Of a stretch of DNA of 64,000 nt, positions 33,796-43,724 are shown one piece after another. Location of the stretch: positions 512,501-576,500 of the forward strand of contig MU260072.1 of assembly GCA_020310875.1 (NCBI GenBank). Direction: 5' to 3'. How positions within the stretch are numbered: position 1 is the stretch's first letter; each line of letters starts with the position of its first letter. A program made the translations under genes and the position numbers. The notes beneath the pieces were generated by a model that did not search any database, had not been told where the DNA came from, and was given only the letters and a program-made list of their open reading frames with translations. The DNA comes from Ceratopteris richardii. Its lineage: Eukaryota; Streptophyta; Polypodiopsida; Polypodiales; Pteridaceae.

Positions 33796-34443
33796 CCCGT
33801 CTGCATCTCTGTCTTGTACTCATGATTAACCACAATCGAGAGAACAAAAAACACAAAAAATACACACTCTCTCTGTGACATGACTGTACCTGCAGAAAGA
33901 AGGTCATTAGAACCAAAATGCATACGATCTCACATATATATAGGAATATAAACATGCGTAACCAACTTTTACTAGTTAGTTAACTAGTTAGTAAAATAGT
34001 AAGTTTATCATGCATACTTAGGATAACTATTAGTTAACACACTAATACACTAACACATAATCATATGAAGATAGAATCATACGTAGAAATTATATCACAT
34101 TAATTAATTAAATCAATTATACTTAATATTATTTCTTTTATCTTACATTTTAATTACATAGATATTATTTATCTATTTATATTATATTTAGTTTTTATTA
34201 ACTATAAATGAACATAAATATCAGAGTCACGTATTACAATAAAAAAACTTAATAATTATACATGTTCTTAGAACAATTTAGGCATTTTTAGGTAAGGACA
34301 AATAAACTTGATTAATGTACATTTAATATGGATCGAATCACCTAAAACATACCTTTATTATACCCATGTTTAGGTAGGTAATTTTTTCTTCGATTCGAAG
34401 ACAAATGCCCACTTATATTCCTCTTATATATTCATATATAAAT

Positions 34444-34448
<5 letters not shown>

Positions 34449-34513
<65 letters not shown>
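34449..34513. repeat. (TA)n microsatellite in LTR 1
   Basis: About 32 uninterrupted TA units. The corresponding tract in LTR 2 is more than twice as long. Confidence 0.95.
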
Positions 34514-34516
<3 letters not shown>

Positions 34517-35107
34517 GCATAAAATCCACATTATCATTCATTCTCATAAACATATGAACACATACACCATTGAGTGCATTTCATACAAATATAGAAACTC
34601 AACCTTATAATTATTGGCACAAAGAATTAAACTTAAATTCTCTTTTATTCTCTCTTAAATGTATTCTTTAATCATATACACGTTCTAATAAACACATAAT
34701 ATGTATAAAGGGAAAAATTAAAGTATCAATTAATCCTCCACTCTGAATATATCTTTTTCCTGCAGGTATCCAAGAGAAAAGATTAGTCAAATTAAATCAA
34801 AGCATAAAAAAATATGAGAGAGAGAGATATCATTTAACCGGCTCTAAAGCAAATTCTTTTTATTTTTCCGTATGACAATTAAAGTGAGAAAATCCTTCCG
34901 ACATCTGCCCTCACCAAACCTACACATCGCCCTCGATGGGCCAACCTGCAGATCAAAATAGGAAAGCAGTATCAAATTCTTAAAAAAAAAAAAAAAATTT
35001 CTTAAATTATTTTTAAACTTATATGAAATATGCTCCTAAAGGTAAATACATCTTCTGATAGTTAAGAAAAACCTTTTAAAATTATGCAAACTTGAATCAC
35101 AAACGTT

Positions 35108-35110
35108 TTT
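35108..35110. other. Target-site duplication TTT (left)
   Basis: LTR 2 has ACGTTTTTGTTCAATG at the equivalent place; the insertion leaves ACGTTTTT on the left and TTTGTTC on the right (47144-47146). A 3-bp duplication is the hallmark of CACTA transposons. Confidence 0.92.
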
Positions 35111-35140
35111 CACTACAAGGAATACGGGCGTGTAGCGACG
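35111..35140 (+). repeat. CACTA left terminal inverted repeat
   Basis: Begins CACTACAAGGAATACGGGCG. It matches the reverse complement of 47114-47143 at 24 of 30 positions; the first nine bases and the inner GACG are identical. Confidence 0.92.
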
Positions 35141-35445
35141 GTTAACGCGACAGAATTTCGTCGCTATAAAATTGCAACTTGCGTCGGAATTACCGTCGAG
35201 CGCGGACCGTCGATTATACGACGCAGAAAACGACGGTATTTGCCTAACGTCGCTTAAACGACGCTTGTCAAAGGCGTCGCTTAAGCGACGTTTTTTTGCG
35301 TCGCTTAAGCGGCGCTTTTTAGCATCGCATAAGCGACAGTCCACACTGTTGTATAAGTGACGGTGCAGACCGTCGTATACCCGACGCTAAGCAAATGTCG
35401 CTTATGCGACGACGCGTTGCATCGCTTATACGACGATTTGTTGAC
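35128..35445 (+). repeat. CACTA left subterminal CpG-rich array
   Basis: More than a dozen copies, in both orientations, of a word centred on the palindrome CGTCGCTTAAGCGACG (variants GTCGCATAAGCGAC, CGTCGTATAC). In En/Spm such subterminal motifs bind the TNPA protein. The array is strikingly CpG-rich in otherwise AT-rich surroundings. Confidence 0.88.
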
Positions 35446-35640
35446 GGACAAAAATTAAAACGTTGGAGGCTCTGCAATCGGCATTTTCACGCATCCGATC
35501 GAAGAGCTCTCCAACGTTCGCAATTGCGCTGCGCTTACGAGCCGAAGCAAGTATATGCAGAATTGTTGTTTTGCTTAAGCTCTCTGTTATTGTCTCCCTC
35601 TGTCTTTGTTTCTCTCTTTCTACATCTTTGTCTCTTTGAA

Positions 35641-35731
35641 TTTTCTCTCTCTCTCTCTAGATCTCTCTCTCTCTAGATCTCACTCTCTCTCTAGATCTCT
35701 CTCTCTCTCTAGATCTCTCTCTCTCTCTAGA

Positions 35732-35776
<45 letters not shown>

Positions 35777-35785
35777 TCTCTCTCT
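35641..35785 (+). repeat. CT microsatellite with AGATCTCTCT units
   Basis: CT-rich tract broken by repeated AGAT. It directly precedes the first ATG of the transposase gene (35824), so it is probably 5' UTR or core promoter. Confidence 0.85.
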
Positions 35786-35945
35786 TTATTGCAAGTTATT
35801 CAAGAAGCTAACCAGGCAAAAACTATGGATCACAATTGTAAGTACAATTTCTATTATTTGTAGATCATTTGAATTGTGTTATTTTCATTACATACCATAC
35901 TCACACTTATTGATATGCACTCATACACTTATACATGATGAAGAA

Positions 35946-36335
35946 GCACACACACATGCATATACCTACATATACACATATACATGCACATACACACACA
36001 TACACATAGAGTTATACATATACACACACATACACAAGAACATGCACATATTGATACATACATATACACTTATACATGCACATGCATATACATACATATA
36101 CGCACACATACACATGCACATATACACATATACATGCACATACACACACATACACATAGAGTTATACATATACATGCATATACATATACACACATACACA
36201 TGCACATGCACATACTCATACACACATATACACTTATACATGCACATGCACATACATACATATACACACACATACACATGCACATACATACATATACACA
36301 CACATACATATACACTTAGGTACACACATATGAAT
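35946..36335. repeat. CA/TA microsatellite in transposase intron 1
   Basis: Mixed (CATATACA)n and (CACA)n tract in the long first intron. Similar but shorter tracts are at 37285-37470 and 37520-37600. Confidence 0.9.
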
Positions 36336-36534
36336 GAATTATATAATTAAAGTATTAAAACACATGCTTAATATAAACAATAATAACAATCAATAGAACA
36401 AAACTCTTCATTACTTAATACCATACACACAATTCAAAACATGACTGAAATGAAAAATATATAGATAAATATATATATATATATATATCAATGTAAATAC
36501 ATATAATCCAATGTCATAATCAACGTCTAAAATC

Positions 36535-37301
36535 CTAATCATCATCATCATGATCATCATCATCATCAGCAATATCATGATCATCCTGATCTTCCTCATC
36601 CTCATCCTCATGATCACCCTGTGACGATCGAGATCGTCCCTCCTGTGTCTGTCTCTCCACCTCATCCATATTTGTCTCCCCATAATACTCCTGTATTACA
36701 TATAACAAACATAAATCAATAAAATAATTAAAACATTCATAACAACAAAATAATTATATAAAATTTAAAAATACTCACAAAGGCATCAGGATGATCTTGT
36801 ATATACTCGCTCAAACGCCGATATCCAAAATGTGTAGCATACTCGATCTCGTGTTTCGTAGGATATCGGCCATAATCCTTTCGCTGCAATGAAACAAATA
36901 AAAAACATTAGTTGCTTGCATTTTAACTAAAATAAAAAATATACTCACAATAACACATATACTTACAAACGTAGCTACAAAACCATTATGGCCCATTTGG
37001 CCTAAGTGCGATGTGTGGCCCGACTCCACTCTCTTCTTTGCAGCAGCCTGTTTATTCAAGGAAAAAAATACATAAATTAAATTAAAAATTACTAAAATAT
37101 CTAAAAATTATAAATATAAACTATTAATTTGTGTACCTTCTGCTGAGGAAATGACTCCTGAAGACGTAGCTGTCTACGAAAAAACTGCCACGACTCAGGT
37201 GGTATGTTAGCTCGCCTCTTATTTTTTTCGACCATACAATATCTCCTGTTAATTTAATCTCAAACAAAAAAAAAAGTCAGAATACATACACATATATACA
37301 C

Positions 37302-37336
<35 letters not shown>

Positions 37337-40300
37337 TACCCACATACACATATACATGCAAACATATACGCATGCATATATGTATATATATACACATATA
37401 CATACATATAACATAAACACACATATACATATCCACATATATACGTACACACACATGCATTCATATACACTCATTCATACAAAATACATGCATTTATCCC
37501 ACAATAATATGTGTTGTGTATATGTGAATATGTGTGTATGTATAAATGTGTATATGTGAATATGTGTGTATGTGTAAATATGTATATGTGAATTTTTTAT
37601 TTATGTAGATAATCAAATTATTAATATCAAATACCATTATTTGTAGATTCTGATCAATCAGATGGAACTCCACCACCGTCTCCTCATCGTGCAACGACTT
37701 TATACTGTAAGTATTGAAATATTTAATTTTAACTATATTTGATGGATACATAACTTATATATTTTTTTTATGTTTCTTATGATGTGCAGATTCTGATCAA
37801 TCAGAGGGTACTCCACCACCTCCTACCCATGCAACGACTTCACATGTGTCCTCCGATAGGAATTATGATGAATTTTACTATCAAGAGCATATTATATGTT
37901 GGTGTAACTCTTGTTATGGCACGTATCGAAGACCACGATTGGAATGTATTCAACATGAGGCAGAGTATGGTACTTTTGAGCATGCACCATCACCTAGTCA
38001 ACGTGATAATGCTTGGGTATGTATTTTCTATATATATTAATGTCATTTTTTAATTTAAAAACCATGTATAAAATCAAATTATTATTGATATACAGGAATA
38101 CTTGCTCGATGATGATGATGATGATGATTTTTCTCATAATGTTAATATACCTCGTACACGTCATGGACTTGCTATTCATCAATTACAAGCAGAGGTTTCT
38201 AGAAATCCTCTACCTCCTGGTTTAGAGAATGAAACGGCTGGAGATTATCCATTGCCAGCTCGTGATCGTTCTTTAGTACAAACATATGATAGAAGAAGAT
38301 ATGGAGGATGGAATAGAGGACCACTTCCTTTAGATGGAGAGGTTTTCAACTTTTGGGGTAATCGCTATATGATTGCTCCATCCACTATTACTAATGCTGG
38401 TCGTGGTCTCTTTATTGTAGAGGATTTGTATGTGCCTCCGAACTCTGAAGTCACTCTTATGTCATTTTGTGGTCCTATATATGGATGGGGAGATTGGCAT
38501 CGACTTTCACGTTATGTTCAAAGCATGAGTACTTATGGAATATGCTTGAACGCAGCATCTCTTACTAGTAGAAGGATTTTACATGCAGAAAATGAAAGAT
38601 TATATATTGATGGAAGACCTTACACACATGGAAATATAGCAGGTTTAATAAATAGTAGTCGAGGGTTACATAATAGTTCAAGGACTAATTGCACATTTGA
38701 GGAGCGTGAAAATAGTCATGAATCACCATACATGAGTAGAGATGTATCAAGATACATAGTTGTCAATGCTATTACTACATTACATGCTGGTGATGAACTA
38801 TTAGTGAATTATGGATGGCGTAGACCTCCAAGAGCACCTTTTAGCTTGAGAGAATAAAAATTTTATATCCATATTTAATAAGTTATATACTTAATTTTAT
38901 ATTTGAAGTTTAATTTTTATTCATTTATGGAATACTAATGAGTTTTATTTATATGTGTAGATTCCAACGTATGATGTTGATGATATTCGTCCACAACATT
39001 CACAATTACCAATAAGACCTCATTTATCAGAAGCTTCCATGAGGAGGCTACGCAAAACTAAGCCTGTGCAATATGCAAAGTTGAAAGATCTATATTCAAA
39101 AGATGAAACAATACAAGATTTATGTGACAATGATGAAGATGATGGCATGGCAGATTTTATTGAGGATTGGTATCAAAATGACAGTGAGAGCATGGATATT
39201 TCTAAAAATGAGAAATATCTTCGAGAGGAATGTCTAAAGCATGTATATGAAGGAAGTCGTTTGACACGACTAAGTGCGAGCTTACTTATTCTCAACCTTC
39301 AAAATCGATTTGGATGGAGTAATGTATCTGTTTCGACACTATTAAGGTATAATTTTCAATTTTCTATCTATTTATATCTATGTGCATAAATATATATATA
39401 TATATATATACATGCAGGTTTTTATTCTTACTATAGATAAGGTAAGAACAAGAACTTGAATTGAATGGACACTTTTTGTCCGCGCATCTTTTAAAACTAT
39501 TAATGCATCTTTCAAAATATTCGTAAAAAATTTGATTGTTTGGATGGCAGGATACGATTGTTTGTTTTGGAGGATATGAAGTATGTACCTTCATTGAATG
39601 ATTTGTCGATTCACGCATATGTTCAGTTTGAAAGTGTGAGAAGCGGATTTATAATTTGTATTCAAAGAATTTGGCACTGTTTATAGGCCATACAATGGTG
39701 ACCTGGATGCATCGCATGCACAGAGGTTACTCAAGATAGAGCAATCTGATTATAATGGACTAGTGCCAGCAAGATTCCTAGGGTATGCAGTAAACCTCTT
39801 GCATGTCAATGATGAGCATTTGAACTTTAGGATACAAAGTGGAAATCATGGTGGCTTGAGAGGATCACTTTTATACACGCAAGAGGTTTACTGCATACCC
39901 CAGGAATCCTGCTTATAGTACTAGTTCCTTATAATCAGGTTGCTCTATCTTGAGTAACCTCTGTGCATGCGATTCATCTAGGTCACCATCGTATGGCCTA
40001 TAAACAGTGCCAAATTCTTTGAATACAAATTATAAATCCGCTTCTCACACTTTCAAACTGAACATATGATAGAATCGACAAATCATTCAATGAAGGTATA
40101 TACTTCATATCCTCCAAAACAAACAATCGTATCCTGCCATCCAAAACAATCAAATTTTGCGGAAATATTTTGAAAGATGCACATAAGCATACACATATAT
40201 AAAATTATATGCATATATATATGTATATTTATTTATTTACTTTCTTTAATATATCATTTTTTTGATAAACTTACAGGTTATTATCTGGAAAGTTTTTACC

Positions 40301-43300
40301 AAGTCAAAATATTCTTCCTACCTCACATGATGAAATGAAGAAGATAATCAACAATCTTGGTATAGATTATCAATGTATACATGCATGTCCTAACGATTGT
40401 ATTTTATATAGAGGTGAATATGCAGACTCTTTGACATGTCCCAAATGTCAATCTCCTCGATATAAGGGTGAAGAAGGTAAAATCCCGAATAAGGTATTGA
40501 GACATTTTCCATTGGCTCCACGGATTAGACATATGTTTCAAAGCCCCGAATTATCAAAGCTTTTGACTTGGGGTCATGATCACAAAAGTACTGATGGAAT
40601 AATCAGAATTCCTCATGATAGTGTTGCTTTTCAGCATATTGATTCTACATGGCCTGAATTTGCACAAAATCCACAGAATCTAAAGTTAGGAGTTGCATTA
40701 GATGGGGTTAATCCATTCTCCATGAAATCCAAAACATTGCCGGTGTTGTCAACACTCGATGGATGTTTTGGGTCGAGCGATTTATGGGAATACTAAAAGG
40801 TTATGTGCGACAAAGAGCAAAACCAGAAGGATCCATGGCAAAGGGTTGGATGCTTGAAGAGTGCATGTATTACGTTAGTGAGTACCTTGAAAGAGTTCAT
40901 GAAGAAGCTCCACGTGCATGGACCAATGAGTCTTCTTCAAAAATAACAGATGAGGTATTATCAGGTAAGGGGGTTCCATTCTTATTTACATTTCAAGAAA
41001 AAAATGATGTTTCTACTTTTGTAGCATATAATAGCGAATGCATGCAAGCATTCGTTAGCGAGTACGAGGAACTTCAAAGTCTCCAAAGTAAAAGGCGAAA
41101 AAACAAAAGATCTAGCCGTAATCTCGATAATAATGAGATTACAGATATACCTTCTTTCACGGATTGGCTATATAGTCGTTTGCAACGCGCCAACGCAAAT
41201 AATGAAGAAATCTCAGATGAGCAAAGAGAGTTAATGATAGGTTGTGAACAAAAGGTAATTTTATTAAAATATATATTTTATTTTTTTCATATATGTATGT
41301 TAGTTTCTATTTACTAATTGAATTTATTTTGCAGGCTCGAATGTTCACTAATATGTGGGCTTTTGGACAGCATATTAGAATCAAATCCATTGATTCTTTA
41401 CGTAAAACAGAGGATTCTAGTATTGTTGCTTGTTTCAAGCAACTATCACGTGCTAGCTCAAAAGACACGAACCTTATAGATAGCGAACTTGGTTACGTAG
41501 GAACTATTGTTGGTATCTACGAAATTTCATTTCGTACATTCAAACAGGTAGAAAAAAGTTTATATATTTCTTTTTGAGTTAGTTATTTTTTTAAGCACCT
41601 AATAATGGGACGTTTTTGTTGTTATATATTTTGATAGGTCATTTTGAAGGTTGACTGGTATCGAGCGGAGTATAAAGGTAGTAATTCTACAATAAGAAAG
41701 GAATTATCTGGGTTTTGGGCAAGTGATTCTTCCAAGGTAATGCGATCTACTAAAGAACCATATATTCTTCCTAGGCATATTGAACAAGCATTTTTTTATA
41801 AAAACCCAGATGCTCATCCTTGGTGGCAAGTCATTCATGTGCAACCTAGAGGTAGGTCATTGTTTGAACAGTTTATTGTTAGAGAGATTGAAGAAAGTCC
41901 TCTTGATGATTCAGCATCAGATACTGATACATCAACATCTGGAATAGAAATTAGACTCATTATACGTGATAATGATACTAATCTTTTTGATGAAGAGGAT
42001 AATTCTCTACATGCTGATTCTACTGATGAGGAAGAGGAATTACCAGAAATAGATATTAATCCACCAATAGATGATGTGATTCATGAGAACATAGATTTAA
42101 CAATAGAAGAAATAAATGAAATCAATAAGGATAATGAAGATGAGACTATATTGATTTCTTACCAAAATGATGGCAATAATGAAAACATATGAGCAGATTA
42201 GATAGTAACTTGAAGCTTCTGAATGGATATCAGATAATAGGTTTTTTTTATTAACTTGAATAACGATGAATCCTACTAGAGAGATGAAATCATGTTCTTC
42301 TAAGTTAGAACATGAAGCTCGGGGGTATGCCTAATTATTTTATGTATAGCTTTATCTTCGAGGAGTAAATTTTTATCATGTATGTATGCATATGTGTGTA
42401 TATTCATGTGTATTATATGTATACATATATTAGTATGCATATATATGTATTTCATGTATATGTATGTGTTTGCATGTGTGTGATATATGTATACATGTAT
42501 TCATGTATGTAATATATGCAAGTGTTTATAATTGTGTACATGTATATATGTATATGTGTCTATGTGTAAATATGTACATGTAAATATGTATGCATGTATA
42601 TATATGTTTATGTGTGCATGTAGGCATGTACATGTATGTGTAAATATGTACATGTAAATATGTTAGTATGTATATATATATTTATGTGTGCATTTAGGCA
42701 TGTATGTGTGAAGCATAATATATCTACTCCATTTTATATTTATGTATCCTATCTACATGATGTGTATATATCTTTACATATATTATGAATCATGATCCTC
42801 GTTGATTCGAGTAGCTATATATAGAGGCATAAGGTTGGGAGGAGAGACATCTCTCTAGTAGGACGTCGGAGGTGTACATATACTTCAAACATATGGCTAA
42901 AAGGTTGAATTAGAGTTTTTAAATTAGGGATTTCAAAACCCTAATATCGAGATTAGTGCTCTCTGTCTCTCTCTCTCTCTCTCATATACATACATACCGT
43001 GCATTGTCACGACGATGCGCCATAAGTGTCCGCATCTCTTTTAAACACCATTTAAGAGACCACCCTGTCCCAAACTCCGTCTCAAGTGAACTGAGCACGT
43101 ACTTTTTATCCCTCTCATCATGCTCACTACAAAAATAAAAAACATAATATATATAAAACATAAGATATATATTTCAATTTATATGTAAAACTTTTACTTA
43201 CTTCCACGGTAAGTGGATAAAGCGTAGGTAAGAGTCGCATAGTGCACGCATTCTCCTCTTGAACTCCAATCCATTTCCTATGTATACAATATTCCCCTCT

Positions 43301-43681
43301 GGCTCTATGTCGCACTCTAGTCCTAACGTGCCTATGCATGTCCTCATAGGCAACGTCTCTGCTCTGCTATCACGTGCTGGAGGTGGTATAGGTGTCCTGA
43401 AAATAGATAGAAAGAAATAAATAAAAATATGTGCTATAATATCATTAAAAAAATTTATGAAAAAAAACATACCTATGAGCAGATAGCTCTCTTCCTGCAT
43501 GTGGATCCGCAGAAGAGCCCTCGTCTGATCGCGTAAGCATCTGGATCGTATAATCCAGCTCCTCATCGGACATCTCTACGTAGTCCCGCATTATGGCCCC
43601 TAGAGTATCTGACGGAACTCTTGCTCTCATAAGACTTTTTATGAGAGTGAGTTTCGCCTTTCTCTCTTTACTGGGATCCAT
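36535..43681 (-). CDS. TNPA-like second CACTA protein (327 codons, 7 exons)
   Basis: Proposed exons on the - strand: 43681-43473, 43396-43202, 43126-42998, 37245-37137, 37047-36967, 36883-36779, 36690-36535. All junctions are GT/AG and the summed length, 984 nt, is an exact reading frame ending TAG. It begins MDPSKERKAKLTLIKSL and contains RFIHLPW, LETEFGTGWSLKWCLKEM, PPESWQFFRRQL, KKRVESGHTSHLGQMGHNG and RKDYGRYPTKHEIEYATHFG, ending in a Glu/Asp-rich tail. The order resembles plant En/Spm accessory proteins (PF03004, Transposase_24), which bind subterminal repeats. Unlike the transposase it has no visible break. The third intron (5.75 kb) encloses exons 2-7 of the oppositely oriented transposase gene. 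The start could be in a further upstream exon. Confidence 0.75.
37647..37847 (+). repeat. Duplicated transposase exon (exons 2 and 3)
   Basis: Exon 2 (37647-37706) and the start of exon 3 (37790 onward) are near copies: SDQSDGTPPPSPHRATT and SDQSEGTPPPPTHATT, with the same acceptor context and phase. A tandem exon duplication. Confidence 0.85.
38096..38857 (+). CDS. SET-domain exon carried by the CACTA element
   Basis: Open exon of 253 codons plus TAA, with an AG acceptor at 38094-38095. It is in frame with exons 1-3, giving a 353-residue CxC-SET protein. SET motifs (protein numbering): AGRGLF at 201-206, CGPIYG near 225-230, NIAGLINSS at 280-288 where most enzymes have RFINHS, NC at 298-299, and ELLVNYGW at 334-341 with the catalytic-type Tyr. 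The family methylates protein lysines, often on histones; the loss of the His in NHS makes activity uncertain. The next transposase exon (38961) is also in frame with exon 3, so SET may be an alternative last exon. No frameshift is present, although the transposase is broken. A captured host exon or an element-specific gene are both possible. Confidence 0.8.
   Translation, partial: EYLLDDDDDDDFSHNVNIPRTRHGLAIHQLQAEVSRNPLPPGLENETAGDYPLPARDRSLVQTYDRRRYGGWNRGPLPLDGEVFNFWGNRYMIAPSTITNAGRGLFIVEDLYVPPNSEVTLMSFCGPIYGWGDWHRLSRYVQSMSTYGICLNAASLTSRRILHAENERLYIDGRPYTHGNIAGLINSSRGLHNSSRTNCTFEERENSHESPYMSRDVSRYIVVNAITTLHAGDELLVNYGWRRPPRAPFSLRE
39504..40181. repeat. Long inverted repeat (hairpin) in transposase intron
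   Basis: Arms 39504-39805 (302 bp) and 39876-40181 (306 bp) are reverse complements with about 93% identity, separated by 70 bp. The whole structure lies in the intron between transposase exons 38961-39346 and 40277-41254, so a transcript would fold into a near-perfect ~300-bp duplex, a potential Dicer substrate. The sequence content is unrelated to transposase; see the gene-fragment entry. Confidence 0.93.
39658..39877 (+). pseudogene. DMS3/GMI1-like (SMC-hinge) gene fragment
   Basis: One frame through arm 1 and the loop of the hairpin reads FGTVYRPYNGDLDASHAQRL, then SDYNGLVPARFLGYAVNLL and SGNHGGLRGSLLY. Arm 2 repeats the first part in the opposite strand (AGFLGYAVNLL). The order RPYxG - QRxL - NGxxPxxFLGxAVN - GLR matches my recollection of the conserved hinge-like region of plant DMS3 and GMI1. 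DMS3 belongs to the DDR complex of RNA-directed DNA methylation; GMI1 acts in DNA repair. Only ~70 codons are present and a stop lies just upstream, so it is a captured fragment, not a gene. The assignment comes from memory of the family and needs a search. Confidence 0.65.
42370..42720. repeat. TG/TA-rich microsatellite after the transposase
   Basis: ATGTATATGTGTG-type tract just downstream of the transposase stop, probably 3' UTR or spacer and part of the long intron of the opposite gene. Confidence 0.85.
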
Positions 43682-43724
43682 AATACCTAACATATAAAAC
43701 AAAATGGTTAGAAATCAATATATA

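Larger units (their letters stand above)
35824..42192 (+). pseudogene. TNP2-type CACTA transposase gene, core deleted
   Basis: Proposed exons: 35824-35836, 37647-37706, 37790-38016, 38961-39346, 40277-41254, 41335-41547, 41638-42192; all junctions have GT/AG and matching phase. The first three give 100 codons with a CxC zinc-binding motif. Exon 38961 gives YEGSRLTRLSASLLIL and, joined to 40277, LLRLLSGKFLP; then HACPNDCILYRGEY and CPKCQSPRYK, hallmarks of TNP2 (Transposase_21). After DGVNPFSMKS the catalytic core (about 300 residues in relatives) is missing: at about 40740-40755 the sequence jumps, out of frame, to RWMFWVERFMGILKGYVRQ, the C-terminal DUF4218-like region. The last exons give a DUF4216-like domain and an acidic tail. 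It cannot make active transposase. Confidence 0.88.

Noticed and set aside
33395..33878. Plus-strand frames opposite the methylesterase fragment
   Set aside because: Start in CT microsatellite and show no family resemblance; the minus-strand frame carries the recognisable motif.
35874..36350. 158-codon His/Tyr/Thr-rich frame
   Set aside because: Product of the CA/TA microsatellite in transposase intron 1.
38096..38857. SET exon as an ordinary host gene interrupted by transposons
   Set aside because: It lies well inside the exact CACTA boundaries, between in-frame transposase exons, so it travels with the element; a host origin by capture remains possible.
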